Assembly: GCA_947489425.1 (NCBI GenBank) | Contig: CANLDL010000001.1 | Location: forward strand, 248,001 to 312,000 | DNA length: 64,000 nt | DNA from: an uncultured Pseudomonadales bacterium | GTDB taxonomy: Bacteria; Pseudomonadota; Gammaproteobacteria; Pseudomonadales; Cellvibrionaceae | Direction of reading: 5' to 3' | Shown: positions 17,237-25,812 of the stretch, piece by piece | How the letters are laid out: every line of letters starts with the position of its first letter | Numbering within the stretch: position 1 is the stretch's first letter | The notes under the pieces: model-generated | Told to the model about the DNA's origin: nothing | The model's database searches: none | The model's input: only the letters and a program-made list of their open reading frames with translations | Position numbers and translations under genes: made by a program

Positions 17237-19180
17237 ATGCCACTTAAACAAATAATAGCCGCAGTAGTCTTTTTTATTATTGCTATCGTTATTAGTCAAC
17301 TTGTCCCGACTGTTGAAATTGCTTGGGTCAGTGCAATTTTAGTACTAACGATTTATTTGTTTGCTTTTGAGGTTGTTGATGTCGACGTGGCAGCAATTAC
17401 CATTATGGTGATATTGGGTCTAACGGCCTTATTTGCGCCTATTATGGGGCTCAAAGAAGCATTAGTTCCCAGTACTGCATTGTTTAATGGTTTTTCGAGT
17501 AACGCGGTTGTTTCTATTATTGCGGTGATGATTATTGGTGCTGGTTTAGACAAGACAGGCTTAATGGGGAAGGTGGCCAACTGGATCTTAAAAGTAGGGG
17601 GCAAGACCGAAGGAAGAATTATCCCCATTATCTCTAGTACCGTTGCATTTATTTCTTGTTTTATGCAAAACGTAGGCGCTGCTGCTTTATTCTTGCCTGT
17701 TGTAAGCCGGATCTCCGCGCGTACAGGTTTACCACTCTCGCGCCTTTTAATGCCAATGGGTTTTTGCGCGATACTCGGTGGCACCATGACAATGATTGGC
17801 TCTAGCCCACTCATTTTATTAAATGATCTTATTCTGACGTCTAATCAGACACTCCCAGAAGATTTGAAAATGGAGACTTGGTCATTATTTTCTGTAACAC
17901 CTATTGGGCTATTTTTGGTGGCTGCAGGGATTATATATTTTGTTATTTTGGGCCGACTTGTACTACCAAGTACTAGCAAAGCTGATGCAGCGGATAGTGC
18001 CGTTAGTACTATGGAATACTTTCAAGAGACCTATGGTATTGAATATGTATTGATCGAGGTACAGGTACCCACAGGCAGCCCCTTAGTTGGCAAGACTCTA
18101 GAAGAAGTCGAGCACCCTAATAGTATTCGTGTTACGGCAGCACAGTTCCCGAATGGTGTTCGCAGGATTGGTGCTGGCGGGTTAGATCGCACGGTTGGTA
18201 TTGAGGCGAATACTATTCTTGCCGTTATGGGTGCACCTAATGCCCTTACGCTTTTTGAAATAAATTATGAGCTTGATAAACGCCCAGATTTAGACACCTT
18301 CTCCGATAGTTTATCGGCTGCAAAAGCAGGTATTGCCGAGGTAGTAATTCCGCCAGGCTCACAACTGATTGGTAAATCGGCTCAGGATGTACGTCTGCGT
18401 AATACTTACGGCTTTGCCATGATCGCGCTTCATCGTGCCGGTGAGACCTCCCGTGAAGGTCAGGGTGTGCGTGATATACCTTATCAGGCAGGTGATACGC
18501 TTGTAGGTCATACTAGTTGGGATGCGCTAGAGCACCTAGAGCGTGACCGTAACTTTATTGTTATGACAACAGGTTACCCAAAAAGCGAAGAGTTACGCCA
18601 GCATAAAGTAGGTTGGGCTTTGGGCTTTTTTGTTGTTGCACTGACGATGGTGTTATTTACTGATATTCGCTTATCGATTGCCTTATTAACCGGTGCCGTT
18701 GGTATGGTATTGTCGGGCGTATTGAGTATTGATGAAGCTTACGGTGCAGTTAGTTGGAAAACGGTCTTTTTGCTCGCGAGCCTTATTCCCTTAGGTATGG
18801 CAGTAGAGTCGACAGGTACTGCAGCTTGGATTGCCGATCAGACACTCAGTATATTAGACGGCGTGCCTATTTGGGGGCTACAGTTAGCCGTGGCGATATT
18901 GGCGACATTTTTTACGTTGGTTATGTCAAACGTAGGTGCAACGGTATTGCTTGTACCGCTGGCGATTAATATTGCGATTGGTGCTGGTGCCGACCCCGCC
19001 GTATTTGCATTAATTGTAGCGCTTGCGACTTCTAACTCCTTTTTAATTCCAACACACCAAGTTAATGCTTTAATTATGGGCCCTGCTGGATACCGTGTAG
19101 CGGACTTTATTAAAGCGGGTGGCATTATGACTGTGTTTTTCTTAATTGTTCTAATTACTATGATCAATATTATTTTCTAA
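17237..19180 (+). CDS. SLC13/DASS-type permease with two TrkA-C (RCK_C) domains
   Basis: This 647-residue transporter has an N-terminal membrane half (to about 250), a central cytoplasmic insert (about 260-450) and a C-terminal membrane half. The insert contains two TrkA-C-like domains (one starting VLIEVQVPTGSPLVGKTLEE and one VVIPPGSQLIGKSAQDVR). This is the architecture of SLC13-family permeases often found in sulfur-compound loci. Conserved motifs include FMQNVGAAALFLPV, GSSPLILLNDL and MSNVGATVLLVPLA. GGAAGC precedes ATG 17237. It probably moves sulfate or another sulfur oxyanion (inference from neighbours). Confidence 0.87.
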   Translation: MPLKQIIAAVVFFIIAIVISQLVPTVEIAWVSAILVLTIYLFAFEVVDVDVAAITIMVILGLTALFAPIMGLKEALVPSTALFNGFSSNAVVSIIAVMIIGAGLDKTGLMGKVANWILKVGGKTEGRIIPIISSTVAFISCFMQNVGAAALFLPVVSRISARTGLPLSRLLMPMGFCAILGGTMTMIGSSPLILLNDLILTSNQTLPEDLKMETWSLFSVTPIGLFLVAAGIIYFVILGRLVLPSTSKADAADSAVSTMEYFQETYGIEYVLIEVQVPTGSPLVGKTLEEVEHPNSIRVTAAQFPNGVRRIGAGGLDRTVGIEANTILAVMGAPNALTLFEINYELDKRPDLDTFSDSLSAAKAGIAEVVIPPGSQLIGKSAQDVRLRNTYGFAMIALHRAGETSREGQGVRDIPYQAGDTLVGHTSWDALEHLERDRNFIVMTTGYPKSEELRQHKVGWALGFFVVALTMVLFTDIRLSIALLTGAVGMVLSGVLSIDEAYGAVSWKTVFLLASLIPLGMAVESTGTAAWIADQTLSILDGVPIWGLQLAVAILATFFTLVMSNVGATVLLVPLAINIAIGAGADPAVFALIVALATSNSFLIPTHQVNALIMGPAGYRVADFIKAGGIMTVFFLIVLITMINIIF

Positions 19181-19406
19181 AGGGCTTGGATTATATTTAT
19201 TTACTAATTTTATGCTTATAACACCTTAAAATGATGCTTAAAAAATCATTTATTGTTGATGGGATACTTTTATAAGCTGTTGTTTTAATTGGAAATAAAA
19301 GGCTGTTTTGATGTCGTATTTGTCAACAGTTTTCTTTCATATTATGTATAAAATTGGACGGATTTTTCTATAAGAAAATAAGAGAATTGATGTATAGTTA
19401 GCCCCT
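19181..19406 (+). promoter_or_regulatory. Upstream region of the MocR-type regulator with repeated AATTGGA
   Basis: AATTGGA occurs twice as a direct repeat, at 19287-19293 and 19352-19358 (extended to ATTGGAC at 19353-19359). The first copy lies inside TTTAATTGG, which also occurs before tpa. MocR-family regulators commonly bind paired direct repeats, so these are candidate autoregulatory sites. I did not find a clean -35/-10 pair or a strong RBS before ATG 19407. Confidence 0.35.
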
Positions 19407-20894
19407 ATGTCAATTGATCAATTATTCCATCTAAACCCTAAGAGCGAATTGAGTTTGCAAAAGCAGATTCGTGAGCAAGTGGTTAATGCCATTAACCGCA
19501 AGCAAATTCCTTTAGACCAGCCGTTACCATCAAGTCGTAACTTGTCCAAGCAGCTTCATGTGGCGCGTAATACCGTTATTCTTGCTTACGACCACCTATT
19601 AAACGATGGTTACCTAGTCGCGCGCGAACGCAGTGGCTATTTTGTAAACCCCGATGTCTTGCAGGGACAAGTCGATGTCAATGTCTCCTACGGCCAAGAG
19701 ATTACTGAGGGTCGGCCCGATTGGGCAGAGCGGTTGATTAACAAACCCTCAGAGCAGAGGAACATTAATAAGCCCTTAGATTGGAAGAAATATGACTATC
19801 CCTTTATTTATGGGCAGTTAGACTCTAACTTATTTCCTATTAACAATTGGCGTGAATGCTGTCGAGATGCCTTTAGTGTAAGTTCTATCAAAGAGTGGAC
19901 ATCGGACCATTTTGACCACGACGACCCAATACTCATTGAGCAAATACATAAACGCCTATTACCGAGGCGTGGCGTTTGGGTCGACCCTGAGCAAATACTG
20001 ATTACCGTCGGCTCGCAACATGCTCTCTACATGCTGGCCCGACTACTGCTTGGCAACGATAGCGTGATGGGGTTAGAGAACCCAGGCTATGTTGATGCAC
20101 GCAATATTGCGACACAAACACCGGCGACATTAAAGCCGTTATCTGTTGATGACGATGGCTTAGAGATTAGTGCGGCGCTTGATGAATGTGATTGTATTTA
20201 TGTGACACCGAGTCACCAGTCACCAACAACGGTAACCATGCCGCTTGAACGACGTTACGAGCTATTACAAAAGGCTGTCGATGAAGACATTATTCTCATC
20301 GAGGATGATTACGAAAGCGAGATTAATTACGATCACAACCCGCTACCGGCACTAAAAAGCCTCGATAAAAACGACCGAGTTATTTATTTAAGTAGCTTGT
20401 CTAAAACATTATCACCGGGATTGCGTATGGGTTATATGGTTGGCCCGATCGAACTAATTCGTGAACTTCGTGCACTCAGGCGCTTAATGCTCAGGCATCC
20501 TGCGGCTAACAATCAACGCTCTGTTGCCTTATTTTTAGCCCGTGGCTATCACGATACTTTGGTGCGTAATTTAGTCCATGTTTATCGTGAACGATGTCGC
20601 TTAGTTAAAGAAGTCCTCGATAAATACCTGCCGGATTCTGCGCAACCACCAACTTATGGTGGCTCGTCCTATTGGGTTAAGGGGCCAGAATATTTAGATT
20701 CACGTCTATTAAAGGATCTGGCGGCTGATGCAGGTATTTTAATAGAGCCGGGAGATATCCACTTTTTATCCGATAACCCACCACTTAACTTCTTTCGTTT
20801 AGGATTCTCTGCGATTGCGGATAATAAAATAGAAGAAGGTATAAGAAAGCTTGCCGATATCATTCATGGCATGGCGCCTAAAGAAGACAGTTAG
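19407..20894 (+). CDS. MocR/TauR-like GntR regulator with aminotransferase domain
   Basis: This 495-residue MocR-type regulator has a GntR winged helix (about 12-80; LPSSRNLSKQLHVARNTVILAY spans 40-61) joined to a fold-type I aminotransferase-like domain (about 125-490). Lys333 in LSSLSKTLSPGLRMGY is the expected PLP lysine, and IEDDYESEINY is the matching Asp region. In such proteins the PLP domain senses an amine ligand rather than catalysing. TauR, the taurine regulator, belongs here, and the position beside tpa and soeABC makes a TauR-like role likely, though PdxR or GabR types are not excluded. It is coupled to the next gene, 3 nt away. Confidence 0.87.
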   Translation: MSIDQLFHLNPKSELSLQKQIREQVVNAINRKQIPLDQPLPSSRNLSKQLHVARNTVILAYDHLLNDGYLVARERSGYFVNPDVLQGQVDVNVSYGQEITEGRPDWAERLINKPSEQRNINKPLDWKKYDYPFIYGQLDSNLFPINNWRECCRDAFSVSSIKEWTSDHFDHDDPILIEQIHKRLLPRRGVWVDPEQILITVGSQHALYMLARLLLGNDSVMGLENPGYVDARNIATQTPATLKPLSVDDDGLEISAALDECDCIYVTPSHQSPTTVTMPLERRYELLQKAVDEDIILIEDDYESEINYDHNPLPALKSLDKNDRVIYLSSLSKTLSPGLRMGYMVGPIELIRELRALRRLMLRHPAANNQRSVALFLARGYHDTLVRNLVHVYRERCRLVKEVLDKYLPDSAQPPTYGGSSYWVKGPEYLDSRLLKDLAADAGILIEPGDIHFLSDNPPLNFFRLGFSAIADNKIEEGIRKLADIIHGMAPKEDS

Positions 20895-20897
20895 ACT

Positions 20898-21542
20898 ATG
20901 AAAGCAGTGAGTTATCTTGGAGGCGGGGCTTCCAAAACTGACATTACGCCTTCAAAAGTAATATGCATAGGGCGTAATTATGTTGAGCATGCCAAAGAGC
21001 TAGGTAATGAAGTGCCTAGTACGCCAATTATCTTTTTAAAACCTAACTCTTCAATTAGCTCACAACTTACAGCAGAGGGCATGGTTAATGGTCAGAGCGA
21101 AGCTCATCATTATGAGTCGGAGCTGTCTTTTTTAATTAACCAGAAAAAAATCTATGCGGTTGGCTTTGGGCTCGACTTAACGCGCAGACAAACCCAACAG
21201 CAACTTAAAGAAAAAGGCCTACCTTGGGAGCGAGCTAAGGCGTTTGATGGTGCGGCAGTTTTTAGCCATTTTGTCCCCGTCGATGAAAAAGATATTCCAC
21301 AGTTATCGCTTAAGTTGACGATAAACGATGTGGTCATACAACAAGGCGGGGTAGATATGATGTTATTCAAACCCGATACCTTTATTACCGAAGCAAGCTC
21401 TTTTTTGACCCTTGAAGATAATGATATTTTAATGAGTGGCACACCTAAAGGTGTTGGAGCAGTGAACGTAGGCGATTGTTTTGTGGGTGAAGTATTTTTG
21501 AGCGATCAGTGCTTAATTCGCGAGCAATGGTTTGCAGTTTAA
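20898..21542 (+). CDS. Fumarylacetoacetate hydrolase (FAH) family protein
   Basis: This 214-residue single-domain FAH-family protein carries VICIGRNYVEHAKELGNE near the N-terminus, HHYESELSFLI (metal-binding Glu) and LMSGTPKGVGAVNVGD near the C-terminus. Relatives hydrolyse or decarboxylate acylpyruvates or oxaloacetate with a divalent metal. ATG 20898 starts 3 nt after the regulator's stop, so the two are translationally coupled. That pairing suggests the enzyme belongs to the regulator's pathway. It may clean up a keto-acid product, but no known taurine step needs it. Confidence 0.87.
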   Translation: MKAVSYLGGGASKTDITPSKVICIGRNYVEHAKELGNEVPSTPIIFLKPNSSISSQLTAEGMVNGQSEAHHYESELSFLINQKKIYAVGFGLDLTRRQTQQQLKEKGLPWERAKAFDGAAVFSHFVPVDEKDIPQLSLKLTINDVVIQQGGVDMMLFKPDTFITEASSFLTLEDNDILMSGTPKGVGAVNVGDCFVGEVFLSDQCLIREQWFAV

Positions 21543-22141
21543 TACTTTATAGTTAGTCGCTGCGCATAACATGCTCGTTTTATATTACTGCCTTATATGT
21601 TGTCTAAAAACTGTCATATATTATTGATAGACTTCCACTACTTAATAAAGAGAGAAAGCTGATGGAAGACTATATTGAAGAACTGACAGAAATAGAAATA
21701 TTGCTTAATGACTTATCTGACGACAGTATTGAATGGGGTGATGATTTTTCAGAATTATAATTACTTAAACCTTGTAAACATTTAGCCGCTTATTTTCTGT
21801 ATTCTCACTTTTAGATGTTAGCTATATATTAAAACTATTTATTAAGCCGAGTTTATTAGTTTTTATTTTAATTTCTTGCTAAAAATGTGATTTGCTTCAC
21901 GTAAATTTTTTCTTTCCCTCCGTGATTTTTATCTTCAAAAAATACATTTAAAAATACATTGACAGATTTTTTTGGGGTTGTTAGCCTGAATCAAATTATT
22001 ATAAAAAATTACTCATTATTCATTTTTATTATATTTCTTCTGTGTGTTGTCAGTTGTATTGACTACCGTTAGCCTAATAGAATCAAACTAGAAATAGTAA
22101 AAGTAGAATGGATGCCATCAGTATAAATAGGATGTTTACGT
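21543..22141 (+). promoter_or_regulatory. AT-rich region before the type I secretion genes, with direct repeat
   Basis: This stretch of about 600 bp holds one small ORF (described separately) and an AT-rich remainder. A two-part direct repeat is present. Copy 1 has GTTAGCCT (21980-21987) followed at once by GAATCAAA (21988-21995). Copy 2 has GTTAGCCT (22068-22075), a 4-base AATA insert, then GAATCAAA (22080-22087). Each copy is preceded by ATTGAC (21958-21963 and 22058-22063). ATTGACA could act as a -35 element. AGGA at 22129-22132 is the RBS for the ABC transporter. No terminator or transposon remnant was seen. Confidence 0.45.
21662..21760 (+). CDS. Small acidic 32-residue ORF, unknown
   Basis: ATG 21662 follows a good purine-rich site (AAAGAGAGAAAG, 21648-21659) and encodes 32 residues ending at TAA 21758-21760. 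The peptide starts MEDYIEELTEIEILL. It is strongly acidic (Asp and Glu dominate, no Lys or Arg) with interspersed Ile and Leu, and the C-terminal part contains IEWGDDF. It has no double-glycine leader and no hydrophobic signal. It may be a real small protein, or chance. The adjacent secretion transporter makes a secreted or regulatory peptide worth considering, but nothing in the sequence shows it. Confidence 0.4.
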   Translation: MEDYIEELTEIEILLNDLSDDSIEWGDDFSEL

Positions 22142-24400
22142 ATGATTGATACTGGCTTGCACAGTCTTGTTGCGGTTGCGCGCTTTTACCAACTGCCCGC
22201 AGAGCCTGATCAACTTACTCACGAATTCTGCGAGCCAGGTAGTACCTTTTCTGATACACAAATTCTGCAAGCAGCCAAAGCGCTTACCCTTAAAGCCAAA
22301 TTGATTTCTTCAACAGTATCGGCACTAAAGCCCGGTGTATTGCCGGCAATTGCCAAACATAAAGATGGCTCTTATTTTATTATTGCACGACTTGCCGAGG
22401 CGCCTTCTGAAAAAATTGATGGTGTCAGTAATAATAAAGACGATAAAGAGAACGATAAAAAGCAAAATAATTTTTCAGGCGTGCTTATACACGATCTCCG
22501 TGAAGAGTCACCATGCTCTATCACACTTGCAGAATTAGATGATATTTGGACGGGTGAGATCATCGCCTTAGTACGCCGACATAGTTTAGGCGAGAGCTTA
22601 CAACAACACTTTGATATTTCTTGGTTTATTCCGTCATTAGTTAAATACCGAAAACTCTTTGGCGAGGTGTTAATTGCCTCGTTTTTTTTACAATTATTTG
22701 CACTTGTTACGCCGCTGTTTTTTCAAGTGGTGATGGATAAAGTACTTGTTCATCGAGGCTTTACCACGCTCGATGTACTGGCTGTTGGTTTTTTTGTGGT
22801 GGTGGTGTTTGAGGCGTTGTTAGGCGGTATTCGTAACTATACGTTTAGTCATACCACCAACCGCGTCGATGTGGAGCTCGGTTCGCGGTTGTACAATCAT
22901 CTGATGGCTTTGCCTCTCTCGTATTTTGAATCGCGACAAGTGGGGCAAAATGTAGCGCGTGTGCGCGAGCTTGATACGATTCGTAATTTTATTACGGGCA
23001 CGGCACTGACATTATTACTCGATCTATTTTTTGTTTTCGTGTTTCTCGCCGTCATGTGGTATTACAGTCCAACACTCACTTGGATTGTATTAGCCACTAT
23101 CCCTTTTTATGTTTTGTTGTCTATTTTTATTACGCCTATTTTACGCAAACGCCTCGACGAAAAATTTAAACACGGTGCGGCTAATACCGCGTTTTTAACC
23201 GAGTCTATTACCGGCATTGGTACGGTTAAATCTATGGCCGTCGAGCCACAAATGCGACGTAAACTCGAAGACCATTTATCCAGCTATGTGCATTCCTCCT
23301 TTAAGAGCCAAAACTTAAATAATGTGGCTAATCAAGTAGCGGGTTTAATCAATAAATTAATGACACTCGGTATTATTTGGGTGGGGGCGCATTTGGTCAT
23401 TAATGGACAAATCTCTGTTGGTCAGCTTGTTGCATTTAATATGCTTGCAGGGCGAGTCAGTGGGCCTATTTTAAAGCTCGTACAACTGTGGCAAGACTTT
23501 CAACAAGCGGGTATCTCTGTCAAACGCTTGGGTGATATTTTAAATGCACCACGTGAGCCAGGGTTTAACCCTAATCGCTCTCGCTTGCCTTCGCTACAAG
23601 GTAAGGTCACTCTCGATCACGTGCGCTTTCGTTACCGTCCCGATGGGCCCGTTATTTTAGAAGACGTGCATCTGGATATTCGCCCCGGAGAAGTATTGGG
23701 TATTGTTGGGCGATCGGGTTCGGGTAAAAGTACTATTACCAAATTAGTACAACGGCTTTATACACCGGAGTCGGGTAGAGTACTTGTCGATGGCGTTGAC
23801 CTCGCGATGATCGATACCGCATGGCTGCGTAAACAAATTGGTGTGGTGCTACAAGAGAACTTTTTATTTAATCGCAGTGTGCGTGAAAACATTGCCATTA
23901 CTGACCCATCTATCTCTATGGAGCGCGTGGTTGCCGCAGCTAAAATGGCCGGTGCTCACGAGTTTATTGCCGAACTTCCCGAGGGCTACGACACCACCGT
24001 GGGTGAGCAGGGTAGTAATCTCTCGGGTGGGCAGCGCCAACGCTTAGCCATTGCTCGGGCATTAATCACTAACCCTCGCATCTTAATTTTTGACGAAGCC
24101 ACCAGTGCGCTTGACTACGAATCCGAGCGTTTAATACAAGACAATATGGTCAATATCTGTAAAGGCCGCACCGTTTTTATTATTGCCCACCGCCTCACTA
24201 CCGTTCGCCAATGTCATCGAATTGTGGTGATGGAAAAAGGGCGTATTGTTGAGCAGGGTAATCACGATCAATTATTAAAGCACAATGGTTACTACGCCAA
24301 GCTACACAGTTACCAAAACCATACGCCGACATTACACACGGTTGAAAAAACAGAAAAACCCAAGCATCCATTGCAACTGCAACCGGAGGAGCAGCCATGA
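22142..24400 (+). CDS. Type I secretion ABC transporter, HlyB-like with inactive C39-like domain
   Basis: This 752-residue inner-membrane/ATPase component of a type I secretion system has a C39-like domain at about 1-140 (starting DTGLHSLVAVARFYQLP). The catalytic Cys of true C39 peptidases is absent, as in HlyB, so it should bind substrate without cutting a leader. The ABC transmembrane domain (about 155-440) is followed by an ATPase (about 480-720) with GRSGSGKST, LSGGQRQRLAIARAL and ILIFDEATSALD. ATG 22142 has AGGA 9 nt upstream. Its end overlaps the HlyD-like gene by 4 nt (ATGA). The RTX protein downstream is the likely substrate. Confidence 0.93.
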   Translation: MIDTGLHSLVAVARFYQLPAEPDQLTHEFCEPGSTFSDTQILQAAKALTLKAKLISSTVSALKPGVLPAIAKHKDGSYFIIARLAEAPSEKIDGVSNNKDDKENDKKQNNFSGVLIHDLREESPCSITLAELDDIWTGEIIALVRRHSLGESLQQHFDISWFIPSLVKYRKLFGEVLIASFFLQLFALVTPLFFQVVMDKVLVHRGFTTLDVLAVGFFVVVVFEALLGGIRNYTFSHTTNRVDVELGSRLYNHLMALPLSYFESRQVGQNVARVRELDTIRNFITGTALTLLLDLFFVFVFLAVMWYYSPTLTWIVLATIPFYVLLSIFITPILRKRLDEKFKHGAANTAFLTESITGIGTVKSMAVEPQMRRKLEDHLSSYVHSSFKSQNLNNVANQVAGLINKLMTLGIIWVGAHLVINGQISVGQLVAFNMLAGRVSGPILKLVQLWQDFQQAGISVKRLGDILNAPREPGFNPNRSRLPSLQGKVTLDHVRFRYRPDGPVILEDVHLDIRPGEVLGIVGRSGSGKSTITKLVQRLYTPESGRVLVDGVDLAMIDTAWLRKQIGVVLQENFLFNRSVRENIAITDPSISMERVVAAAKMAGAHEFIAELPEGYDTTVGEQGSNLSGGQRQRLAIARALITNPRILIFDEATSALDYESERLIQDNMVNICKGRTVFIIAHRLTTVRQCHRIVVMEKGRIVEQGNHDQLLKHNGYYAKLHSYQNHTPTLHTVEKTEKPKHPLQLQPEEQP

Positions 24401-25812
24401 GCGTTTTTCGTAAATTTAAAGAGGCCTGGCAGCAACGCGATACTATGGGTGATGCTAATCAAGAGCGAGAGCTTGCCGCCTTTTTACCAGCAGCGTTAGA
24501 GATACAAGCAACACCACCACACCCGCTAGCACGTTGGTTAACCTGGAGCTTAATTAGCTTATTACTACTGGGTATTGTTTGGGCCTGTATTGGCAAGGTA
24601 AATATCGTTGCCTCTGCCGAGGGTAAAATTATCCCAAGCTCTCGCGTTAAACAAATACAACCACTAGAAAAAGCCATTGTAAAAAACATATTGGTAAAAG
24701 AGGGGCAGTACGTACAGGCAGGCGAGCCCTTAATTGAGCTGGACAATACACTGACCTTTGCCGACCAAACCCGCACCGCAAGCGAACTTGCGATGACCGA
24801 GCGTAACCTTGCGGTTAGTAATGCTTTTGTCGATTTATTATCGCAACCACTTGAACAACAAAAGAATATTCAATTCGATGGCTTACTACAACAGACGCTA
24901 AAGACAGAAAAAACCAAAACTGAGTACCGCTTACATAAACGACTACTCTGGCAACAGTGGCAACAATACTGGTCGCAAAAACAAGTACTACGTAACTCCT
25001 TAGCACGCACAAGTGCCGAGCAATTAGCCGTTAAAGAAGAGATAAAAAAACTCACACAAACGCTACCTATCATTACCCGCCGTGCACAAAAAGTAAAAGC
25101 ACTTTTTGAAAAAAACTACGCCTCCGAGGACGAATACCTAACGCTAGAGCAAGAGCGTATTGTCACTACGCAAGACCTCGCCTCAGAGAAGCAGCGCCTT
25201 AAACAACTGCAAGCCTCAAGTAATGAGATAGAGCAACAGATAAATAACCTTGCGGCACAAACCATGGCCGAGCAGTTATCTGCAATGACAGAGTACGAGC
25301 GCCAACTCTCGGCACTGAGTGAAGAGCTTACCAAAGCCAGTGCCTTAAATGCCAAGCAAATACTCTATGCGCCTGTTGCCGGTCATGTACAAGAACTCGC
25401 AGCCAATACCGTCGGTGGCATTGTGACCGAAGCACAACAATTAATGCTGATTGTACCCGATGAAGAGCAACTAGAAGTCGAAGTGTTTTTAGAGAACAAA
25501 GATATTGGTTTTATCAGTGAGGGCATGACTGCCGAGATCAAAGTGCATACCTTCCCCTTTACCAAATACGGCATTATCGATGGCGAAGTGATTACTGTAT
25601 CTGATGATGCCACTTTGGATGAAAAGCGCGGCTTAATTTACGGCATGCAACTTACCATAAAACAAAGCACCATCGATGTACAGGGCAAGCCTGTTAAATT
25701 AATACCGGGTATGACAGTAACGGCGGAGATGCAAACGGGCCATAGGCGCTTGGTGGAATTTTTTATGGCGCCACTACTGCGGTATAGGAAGGAAGGGTTG
25801 AGAGAACGATGA
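24397..25812 (+). CDS. Type I secretion membrane-fusion protein, HlyD-like
   Basis: This 471-residue periplasmic adaptor has a short cytoplasmic N-terminus, one TM at about 48-68 (LTWSLISLLLLGIVWACIG), a lipoyl/barrel part (IIPSSRVKQIQPLEKAIV), a long alpha-helical coiled-coil hairpin (about 125-320) and a C-terminal beta-barrel (YAPVAGHVQEL then VEVFLENKDIGFI). It should link the ABC transporter to a TolC-type outer-membrane channel, which is not encoded in this window. It starts inside the end of the transporter gene (ATGA), so the two are co-translated. Confidence 0.92.
   Translation: MSVFRKFKEAWQQRDTMGDANQERELAAFLPAALEIQATPPHPLARWLTWSLISLLLLGIVWACIGKVNIVASAEGKIIPSSRVKQIQPLEKAIVKNILVKEGQYVQAGEPLIELDNTLTFADQTRTASELAMTERNLAVSNAFVDLLSQPLEQQKNIQFDGLLQQTLKTEKTKTEYRLHKRLLWQQWQQYWSQKQVLRNSLARTSAEQLAVKEEIKKLTQTLPIITRRAQKVKALFEKNYASEDEYLTLEQERIVTTQDLASEKQRLKQLQASSNEIEQQINNLAAQTMAEQLSAMTEYERQLSALSEELTKASALNAKQILYAPVAGHVQELAANTVGGIVTEAQQLMLIVPDEEQLEVEVFLENKDIGFISEGMTAEIKVHTFPFTKYGIIDGEVITVSDDATLDEKRGLIYGMQLTIKQSTIDVQGKPVKLIPGMTVTAEMQTGHRRLVEFFMAPLLRYRKEGLRER

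Noticed and set aside
22108..22149. A 13-codon leader ORF (ATG 22108) overlapping the ABC transporter start
   Set aside because: It has no clear RBS and ends just inside the transporter gene; chance is more likely than a regulatory leader peptide.
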